Part shown: positions 7,348 through 11,489 of the stretch, piece after piece
How the letters are laid out: the number at the start of each line of letters is the position of its first letter
How positions within the stretch are numbered: the stretch's first letter is position 1
NCBI GenBank assembly: GCA_030595135.1
Contig: JAUVDU010000019.1
Span: forward strand, 1 to 11,489
Direction: 5' to 3'
Source of the DNA: Deltaproteobacteria bacterium
Lineage (GTDB): Bacteria > Desulfobacterota > Anaeroferrophillalia > Anaeroferrophillales > Tharpellaceae
Length of the DNA stretch: 11,489 bases
Translations under genes and position numbers: made by a program
Notes under the pieces: generated by a model
Told to the model about the DNA's origin: nothing
Seen by the model: the letters and a program-made list of their open reading frames with translations, nothing else
Database searches by the model: none

Positions 7348-7381
7348 AAAAAATGAAGTTTCACGCACCCAAGTGTACTTC
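7348..7381 (-). terminator. Probable intrinsic terminator after the DUF123 gene
   Basis: On the minus strand GAAGTaCAC pairs with GTGaaACTTC (eight pairs with small internal bulges) across a G-rich loop, followed after one A by six T (plus-strand A run 7348-7353). It lies about 110 bases past the DUF123 stop. Confidence 0.5.
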
Positions 7382-7489
7382 CTCGCTTCGCTCACAACGC
7401 AAAATGGTCAAAAAATTATAGAAACCATGATCAAATTAAACCTATTTGGTTCCGGTTAAACCGGATTAGGTTATATCAGGTTTTTAAAA

Positions 7490-7906
7490 TTACAATATCC
7501 GCAGATGACTGCCGCATCCCGAACGGCAATCGGAAGCGCCAAATCCGGGAACTAAAATGCTGCCGCCGCCAGCCGCAACTGATCCACATTCTTGGCTCGT
7601 TGAAACGAGCACTTTGATGATATCAACGGTCGGGGCATTGAGCAGATAATCGATATGCCAGCGTAATTTTTTTTCTTTTCTCAAATGACGATTGACCCGG
7701 GCTAAAAGATTTCTTCGAGCACTACCGGAATAGATATAATTACCGGAAATAAACTCAAAACGTCCGAAACGGCCAACCGTAATAATTTGTGTTTGTTCAA
7801 CTTTTATAAAGAGGGAGTAACTAATCCAGGAAATAGCAGAGGGCAATTGAGTTGCAGTCAGTTGCTTGGATCGGTGGTCTGAAAACGTAAAAGTTAACTC
7901 TGACAT
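7490..7906 (-). CDS. GIY-YIG (DUF123) family protein, putative nuclease
   Basis: This 138-residue protein has the DUF123 branch pattern of the GIY-YIG fold. SYSLFIKV at 29-36 corresponds to the first strand (GxY half), TVGRFGRFEFISGNYIYSGSA at about 43-63 to the YIG half with the conserved GRFGRF, RWHIDYLL at 82-89, and the C-terminal PGFGASDC/CGSHL block with Cys127 and Cys131. Length is that of the family, which occurs alone or fused to endonuclease III-like domains; biochemical role is poorly known and nuclease activity is inferred from the fold. The ATG at 7906 has no clear ribosome site. It sits between a hairpin (7970-8012) and a terminator (7348-7381), so it is probably transcribed alone, and nothing links it to its neighbours. 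Confidence 0.82.
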   Translation of the reverse strand: MSELTFTFSDHRSKQLTATQLPSAISWISYSLFIKVEQTQIITVGRFGRFEFISGNYIYSGSARRNLLARVNRHLRKEKKLRWHIDYLLNAPTVDIIKVLVSTSQECGSVAAGGGSILVPGFGASDCRSGCGSHLRIL

Positions 7907-7969
7907 ACGTTTTGCCGTGAATTATTGAAAAAAATAAAGGAAGGATTTAGAGTGAAAGCAGGAAGAATA

Positions 7970-8012
7970 ATGCGCCATTCCACAGTTTGTTCGAAACTGC
8001 GGAATGACGCAT
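7970..8012 (-). terminator. Strong 43-base hairpin after the HMGL-like gene (terminator or dispersed palindrome)
   Basis: Arms 7970-7988 and 7994-8012 pair over 17 of 19 positions around a five-base loop (ATGCG, CATTCC and CAGTTT against their complements, with two mismatches). It starts 11 bases past the stop of the HMGL-like gene, where a terminator is expected. On the minus strand it is followed only by ATTATTCTTCC, not a clean T run, so it may be a dispersed palindromic repeat. Confidence 0.55.
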
Positions 8013-8022
8013 CATAGAAAAG

Positions 8023-9195
8023 TTATTTCTGTTTCAGTACTGCGGCCGGAACCTCAGCTACTGCCGGCCATTCGGCAGGAATAAGCTGGCCCGGTTTTTC
8101 ACCTTGTTTCTCTTTGGTTATAGGCAGTGCAGGGCGTTTGAAATCCTCCCGCGCCTCTTTCGGAATACGGCCGTTGAGAATTGATTCGGAACGAAGGCGA
8201 CGACCGATGGTTCTTTCCATCATCTGTCCCAACTCAAGAATCCGATCAACATTAAGACCGGTATCGATCCCCATCTCATCCATCATCACAACCATATCTT
8301 CGAGCACGGAGAGGCCGACAACATTAGGATCTTTATAATAATAAGATCCGGTGCCTAAGCCCGGCACGCCGTCAACAAAATTGGCAGGCTGTCCACCGGT
8401 ACCACCAAAGGTAGCTTCAAAATTGGTAATCCCGGCCTGCAATGCGGCCAGAACATTGGCATTACCCCAACCCCGGGTTACATGAAAATGGGCAATATGC
8501 AGATCCGGATTCGGCAGAGCATCAAGAATCATCGAGAAATAACGATAAACCTTATTCGGCGGCGCAGAACCATCGTGGTCGGCGTGTTCAATATCATCAG
8601 CCCCAATACTGAGCCAGCGGCTGGTAAATTCAACCGCGTCCTCAAACCGGGTCGGCCCGGAGATCGGACTGCCCCAGATGGTACTGACCGTACCGCACAT
8701 CTTGATCCCGGCATCATGACATTTCTTGATACAACGCTCAGCCTCTTTCCAGTAGTGCGGCAAAGTCGCACCTGAATTGGCAAAATGGTGCTCTTCATCA
8801 GTCGAGACCATCATCAGAATCCGGTCGGGACCATAGCCCCGCTTCTTCAACTCAATCGCCCGATCGACCGCACTTTCACGAATCGTTATACAGGTCCATT
8901 CGATATCTTCATGCTTGATGCCACGTTTAGCCAAGCGTTTTTTGAAAAGATCACTGTGCACACTTTTGAGCAGCTCTTCGGCATCCTCAAACTGCGGCAT
9001 ATTACGAGGATTACCGAGATTGGTTACCTCCATACGCTTGACACCGGCAAAAGCCAGCTCCTGCAGATAGAAGATTTTGGCCCGGGTCGGGATGAAGTGT
9101 TCCTCATGCTGAAGACCGTCGCGAATGGTGATATCACCAATATTGACTTTTTTCGGCATTCTTTTAAAGAGGTCAAAAAGATCGTGGTTTGACAT
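8023..9195 (-). CDS. HMGL-like DRE-TIM family protein, divergent active site
   Basis: This 390-residue protein belongs to the DRE-TIM metallolyase/synthase superfamily (HMG-CoA lyase, isopropylmalate and citramalate synthases). The start of the barrel has ITIRDGLQHEE with the expected catalytic Arg25 and metal ligand Asp26. MEVTNLGNPRNMPQ at about 55-68 matches the EVSSFVSPKxxPQ strand of HMG-CoA lyase. The metal-binding HxH is His236 and His238, but the following residue is Val where HMG-CoA lyase has Asp. The lyase loop GLGGCPYA is replaced by GGTGGQPA (264-271), with Gln269 where the catalytic Cys stands. A charged, Pro-rich tail follows from about 345. ATG 9195 has GGAG 7 bases upstream. 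It follows the hydratase gene after a 181-base spacer. It is therefore not a normal HMG-CoA lyase; a related acyl-CoA lyase, a Claisen-type synthase or a carboxyltransferase-like enzyme are possible, and I do not assign one. Confidence 0.85.
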   Translation of the reverse strand: MSNHDLFDLFKRMPKKVNIGDITIRDGLQHEEHFIPTRAKIFYLQELAFAGVKRMEVTNLGNPRNMPQFEDAEELLKSVHSDLFKKRLAKRGIKHEDIEWTCITIRESAVDRAIELKKRGYGPDRILMMVSTDEEHHFANSGATLPHYWKEAERCIKKCHDAGIKMCGTVSTIWGSPISGPTRFEDAVEFTSRWLSIGADDIEHADHDGSAPPNKVYRYFSMILDALPNPDLHIAHFHVTRGWGNANVLAALQAGITNFEATFGGTGGQPANFVDGVPGLGTGSYYYKDPNVVGLSVLEDMVVMMDEMGIDTGLNVDRILELGQMMERTIGRRLRSESILNGRIPKEAREDFKRPALPITKEKQGEKPGQLIPAEWPAVAEVPAAVLKQK

Positions 9196-9202
9196 AACAT
9201 TA

Positions 9203-9206
9203 CTCC
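9203..9206 (-). promoter_or_regulatory. Ribosome binding site of the HMGL-like gene
   Basis: GGAG on the minus strand, 7 bases before the ATG at 9195. It supports that start and shows that the gene is translated independently of the upstream structured spacer. Confidence 0.55.
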
Positions 9207-9225
9207 ACTATTACTATTTTTTACA

Positions 9226-9351
9226 TTAATATCCGGGATCGGAATCAGCCCCCTGGTCACTAACATCGTAACGACCAAAATTCGACTCCATATATAAGGG
9301 GTGGGCGCCAGTCGCCCAATAATCCCGGTTAAGCGGGTCAGTCCACCAACC
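9226..9351 (-). other. Start-less open frame or repeat in the structured spacer
   Basis: After TAA TGA, 41 sense codons run to TAA at 9226. The peptide begins GWWTDPLNRDYWATG and ends GRYDVSDQGADSDPGY; it is rich in Trp, Tyr and Asp and looks more like protein than chance. There is no start codon before the internal ATG at 9291 (22 codons including the stop) and no ribosome site there. A second frame is also open across most of the region, so this may instead be a dispersed repeat or a structured RNA. I do not call it a gene. Confidence 0.25.
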
Positions 9352-9366
9352 TCATTACGAGTTGGT
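9255..9366 (-). other. Cluster of four stem-loops between the hydratase and HMGL-like genes
   Basis: Four consecutive hairpins can form: 9345-9366 (ACCAA and CTC arms with one bulge), 9324-9337 (CCCG/CGGG), 9303-9317 (GGGCG/CGCCC, loop of five) and 9255-9276 (GGTC/GACC extended by wobble pairs). None is followed by a T run, so terminator function is not supported. The position, between two genes that are probably co-transcribed, would suit an mRNA-processing or differential-expression element, or a dispersed repeat. Confidence 0.4.
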
Positions 9367-9376
9367 CTGTATTATA

Positions 9377-10159
9377 CTACTCGCCAGTATAAACCGGCGC
9401 TCTCTTTTCACGAAAAGCGGTTAACCCCTCAATCCGATCTTTGGTCGGAATCGTTACGGCATAACAGTTGGACTCAATCGCCAAACCGCTGCCAAGATCG
9501 ACCTCGCTGCCATAATTGATCGCATATTTAGCCATTTCAAGAGCAATCGGGGCGTTCTTTTTGATCCGTGCCGCCATTGCCAGAGCGGCATCGATGAGGC
9601 CGCCTTCCGGAGCAATCTGATTGACCATACCGATAGCCAATGCTTCATCAGCTTTGGCCCGATGGGCCGTAAAAACCATCTCTTTGGCCTTACCTTTACC
9701 CAGTAAACGGGCTAAACGTTGGGTTCCACCAGCCCCGGGAATAATTCCCAAACTGGTTTCAGTCAAACCCATAACCGCGTTGGGGGCAGCGATTCGGATA
9801 TCTGAAGCCAAGGCCAACTCAGTCCCACCGCCAAAGGCATAACCATTGACCGCAGCAATAACCGGCTGCGGCAGATTTTCAACCATCGTAAAGGTGTTGC
9901 GAATCATCTGGATATATTGCTTCACTTCAATCGGGCTCATCGTCGCCCGTTCTCTCAGGTCAGCTCCGGAACAGAAAGATTTTTCCCCGGCTCCAGTGAT
10001 AACCACAACTCTCACCGTCTTATCAACACTAATTTCGCTGACCAACTTATTCAAGTCCGCCAACAGCTCCCGACTTAATGAGTTCATACTCTCGGGACGG
10101 TTTAAAGTAACGATGAGGACACCGTCACGATTTTCAGTCAATAATAGTTGTTCAGACAT
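9377..10159 (-). CDS. Enoyl-CoA hydratase family, 3-methylglutaconyl-CoA hydratase-like
   Basis: This 260-residue crotonase-fold enzyme most resembles the AUH/LiuC branch, which hydrates 3-methylglutaconyl-CoA to HMG-CoA in leucine breakdown. The oxyanion-hole motifs are CSGAD at 63-67 and GGG at 110-112. The two catalytic glutamates are present, Glu114 (GGGTELALA) and Glu134 (GLTETSLGIIPG). Features I associate with AUH include ADLRERATMS at 66-75 and the C-terminal AIESNCYAVTIPTKDR with EGLTAFREKR and ending YTGE. ATG 10159 has AGGAG six bases upstream, and only 15 bases separate it from the HMG-CoA lyase stop. The adjacent lyase would use its product directly, which supports the specificity. 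Alternative: a broad short-chain enoyl-CoA hydratase. Confidence 0.9.
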   Translation of the reverse strand: MSEQLLLTENRDGVLIVTLNRPESMNSLSRELLADLNKLVSEISVDKTVRVVVITGAGEKSFCSGADLRERATMSPIEVKQYIQMIRNTFTMVENLPQPVIAAVNGYAFGGGTELALASDIRIAAPNAVMGLTETSLGIIPGAGGTQRLARLLGKGKAKEMVFTAHRAKADEALAIGMVNQIAPEGGLIDAALAMAARIKKNAPIALEMAKYAINYGSEVDLGSGLAIESNCYAVTIPTKDRIEGLTAFREKRAPVYTGE

Positions 10160-10165
10160 TTATTA

Positions 10166-10170
10166 CTCCT
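10166..10170 (-). promoter_or_regulatory. Ribosome binding site of the enoyl-CoA hydratase gene
   Basis: AGGAG on the minus strand, six bases before ATG 10159 and within the 15-base gap after the lyase stop. Confidence 0.6.
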
Positions 10171-10174
10171 GTAC

Positions 10175-11092
10175 TCAGAATTTATCACACCCGGCGCTAA
10201 AGGCCAGCATGTGACTGTTACCACTTTTTGTCACTTGGGCCTGATGCCGGGCCACGGCCAGTAATGCTTGAGAGTCGATACCGGTCTTGATCCCCATACG
10301 ATCGAGACAAAAAAGAAGATCTTCGGTCGCCAGATTACCGGCAGCTCCCGGAGCATAAGGACAACCGCCAAGCCCGCCGGCGGCGGTATCGTAACGATCA
10401 ATACCGGCCTGTAAGCCGGCAATCACGCAAGCCAAAGCCCGACCACAACTATCATGAAGATGAAGACCTAAATCAACCTTCGAGAAATGCTCTTGCAACT
10501 GAGTTGAAAAGTTATAAACCTGATCGGGAGTTGCAACCCCCAAGGTGTCACAGAGAGTGATCTCCGCAAACCCGAGAGCACTCAAACTCTCGACCAACCG
10601 GTCAACTGCCATAAAAGCGATCTCCCCTTCATAAGGACAACCAAAAACATTAGAGATCGAAACCCGACGCGCAACACCATCGGGTACGGATTTTAGCATG
10701 GCTTCAATCTCAGCCAGGGTTTCCGCTTGAGGACAACCCAAATTTTTCCGGTTATGGGTGTCGCTGGCAGAGATAAAAAAAACAATTTTACCAACGCCCG
10801 CCGCCAAAGCCGGTTCCAAACCACGCCGATTGGGAACCAAGGCTGCGGTTGTCAACCCCGCAAGCGGCTTAATCGCCTTAAACACAGCGGCGGCGTCCTG
10901 AAGCTGCGGTATCGCCTTGGGGCTGACGAAAGAGCTGACTTCAATCTCTCTGAAACCACAACTCGCCAGATCATCAACAAGCTTGATCTTGGTTTCCGTC
11001 GGGATAAAGTCGGCAAGGTTCTGCCAACCATCCCGAGGCGCTACTTCGACCAGGCGAACTGCCGCCGGCAAACTATCGTAATAAACAGTCAA
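10175..11092 (-). CDS. Hydroxymethylglutaryl-CoA lyase
   Basis: This 305-residue enzyme cleaves HMG-CoA to acetyl-CoA and acetoacetate. The whole active-site set is visible: Arg20-Asp21 in VAPRDGWQN, Glu51 in EVSSFVSPK, His211 and His213 with Asp214 in HLHDS, the catalytic Cys244 in the signature GGLGGCPYAPGAAGN (239-253), and metal ligand Asn253. The usual DGLQNE reads DGWQNL, a small departure from consensus. Length is typical of bacterial HMGL (about 300). The start is TTG at 11092; no ATG is available upstream because the acyl-CoA dehydrogenase stop, in the same frame, ends six bases before. Together with the hydratase and dehydrogenase it points to leucine or isovalerate catabolism, the carboxylase for 3-methylcrotonyl-CoA being outside the window. 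Confidence 0.93.
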   Translation of the reverse strand: MTVYYDSLPAAVRLVEVAPRDGWQNLADFIPTETKIKLVDDLASCGFREIEVSSFVSPKAIPQLQDAAAVFKAIKPLAGLTTAALVPNRRGLEPALAAGVGKIVFFISASDTHNRKNLGCPQAETLAEIEAMLKSVPDGVARRVSISNVFGCPYEGEIAFMAVDRLVESLSALGFAEITLCDTLGVATPDQVYNFSTQLQEHFSKVDLGLHLHDSCGRALACVIAGLQAGIDRYDTAAGGLGGCPYAPGAAGNLATEDLLFCLDRMGIKTGIDSQALLAVARHQAQVTKSGNSHMLAFSAGCDKF

Positions 11093-11098
11093 CTCTGC

Positions 11099-11489
11099 CT
11101 AAATCAAAGAGCGAGCAATAACCAAGCGCTGAATCTCGGATGTTCCTTCGCCGATATCAAGAAGTTTTTGATCACGATAGAAACGTTCTACATCATACTC
11201 CTGCATCAAACCGTATCCACCATGAATCTGAACCGCATGATTAACCACCCTGCCCATAGTTTCGGAACAGTAAAGTTTACCCATGGCCGCTTCGCGTGAG
11301 AAAGGACGATTGTTGCTGCGTAACCAACAAGCTTTATAGAGCAGGTTACGAGCCAGTTCAATCTCCATCGCCATATCGGAAAGTTTAAACTGGGTTACCT
11401 GAAAATCAAACAGAGGACGATTAAATTGAATTCGCTCCTGAGAATACTGCAACGCTTTCTCAAAAGCTCCCTGGGCTCCACCCAAACCC
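11099..11489 (-). CDS. Acyl-CoA dehydrogenase, C-terminal domain (5' part beyond window)
   Basis: The last 129 or so residues of an FAD-dependent acyl-CoA dehydrogenase are present and the frame is open to the right edge; roughly 250 residues are missing. The C-terminal helical domain starts GLGGAQGAFEKAL and has ERIQFNRPLFDFQ, the flavin-contacting VQIHGGYG, and GEGTSEIQRLVIARS at the end. The Glu in GEGTSE is at the catalytic-base position used by short- and medium-chain dehydrogenases. Classical isovaleryl-CoA dehydrogenases have Gly-Ala-Gly there and place the base elsewhere, so the name isovaleryl-CoA dehydrogenase should not be taken from context alone. The HMG-CoA lyase start lies six bases after the TAG stop, so they are co-transcribed. 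Electrons would go to ETF. Confidence 0.92.
   Translation of the reverse strand, partial: GLGGAQGAFEKALQYSQERIQFNRPLFDFQVTQFKLSDMAMEIELARNLLYKACWLRSNNRPFSREAAMGKLYCSETMGRVVNHAVQIHGGYGLMQEYDVERFYRDQKLLDIGEGTSEIQRLVIARSLI

Larger units (their letters stand above)
7240..7489. other. Intergenic region between the DUF123 gene and the sensor kinase
   Basis: These 250 bases hold a probable terminator (7348-7381) and a perfect 15-base palindrome, TCCGGTTAAACCGGA at 7451-7465, flanked by imperfectly placed AACCTA (7439-7444) and TAGGTT (7467-7472). A TTGACT at 7339-7344 (minus strand) is a possible -35 for the kinase, but no convincing -10 stands 16-18 bases from it. I see no gene here. Confidence 0.5.

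Noticed and set aside
7970..8012. Terminal inverted repeat of an insertion sequence
   Set aside because: The arms face each other across five bases and no transposase or second copy is seen in the window.
9352..9357. TAA TGA before the small open frame as a recoded (selenocysteine) position
   Set aside because: The TGA is directly preceded by TAA in the same frame and no upstream coding segment leads into it.
11099..11101. TAG as a pyrrolysine codon joining dehydrogenase and lyase
   Set aside because: The dehydrogenase ends naturally at the family's usual C-terminus and the lyase begins at its usual N-terminus, so TAG is an ordinary stop.
10727..11299. 190-codon open frame on the plus strand opposite HMG-CoA lyase and the dehydrogenase
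   Set aside because: It is antisense to two clearly recognisable enzyme genes, has no recognisable domain and low-complexity composition; a shadow frame.
1..11489. CRISPR arrays, tRNA or rRNA genes, prophage or transposon genes
   Set aside because: None was seen on reading both strands; intergenic stretches are short and accounted for by promoters, terminators and hairpins.

Overview
All protein genes in this window are on the minus strand, so the text reads from high to low coordinates. The gene set suggests an anaerobe, probably a Desulfobacterota (former deltaproteobacterial) sulfate reducer, syntroph or relative. The grounds are a two-subunit oxygen-sensitive class I fumarase, a soluble NuoEF-like NADH module with extra ferredoxin domains, branched acyl-CoA catabolism, and a large hybrid sensor kinase with a fused periplasmic binding domain. 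The lineage is inferred; no rRNA or tRNA gene is present.

Region A (about 11489 to 8023) is an acyl-CoA operon: the C-terminus of an acyl-CoA dehydrogenase, a canonical HMG-CoA lyase, a 3-methylglutaconyl-CoA hydratase-like enoyl-CoA hydratase, a 181-base structured spacer, and a second divergent DRE-TIM (HMGL-like) protein. The first three fit the lower leucine/isovalerate route to acetyl-CoA and acetoacetate. The fourth keeps the fold and the Arg-Asp motif but lacks the catalytic cysteine and the Asp of the HxHD motif, so its reaction is unknown.

Region B (about 8022 to 4789) holds a strong hairpin, a small DUF123/GIY-YIG protein, a probable terminator, and an orphan hybrid histidine kinase (SBP_bac_3, membrane anchor, PAS, HisKA, HATPase, receiver).

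Region C (about 4788 to 1538) is a tightly coupled three-gene NuoE/NuoF/NuoG(HoxU)-like operon. It resembles the NADH modules of electron-bifurcating (HydABC/BamGHI/Bfu-type) enzymes, but no hydrogenase or other catalytic subunit is encoded beside it. Its small iron-sulfur subunit lacks the His/Cys N5 site and has one irregularly spaced cysteine quartet.

Region D (about 1537 to 1) is the fumarase alpha/beta operon, cut at the left edge.

The most useful regulatory observation is that operons C and D have promoters of the same build: TTGACA, a 17-base spacer, TATACA, then ATC, with a GTATAC dyad over the -10. This suggests one repressor, perhaps GntR-type, controls both the NADH module and fumarase. 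No such regulator is encoded in the window.
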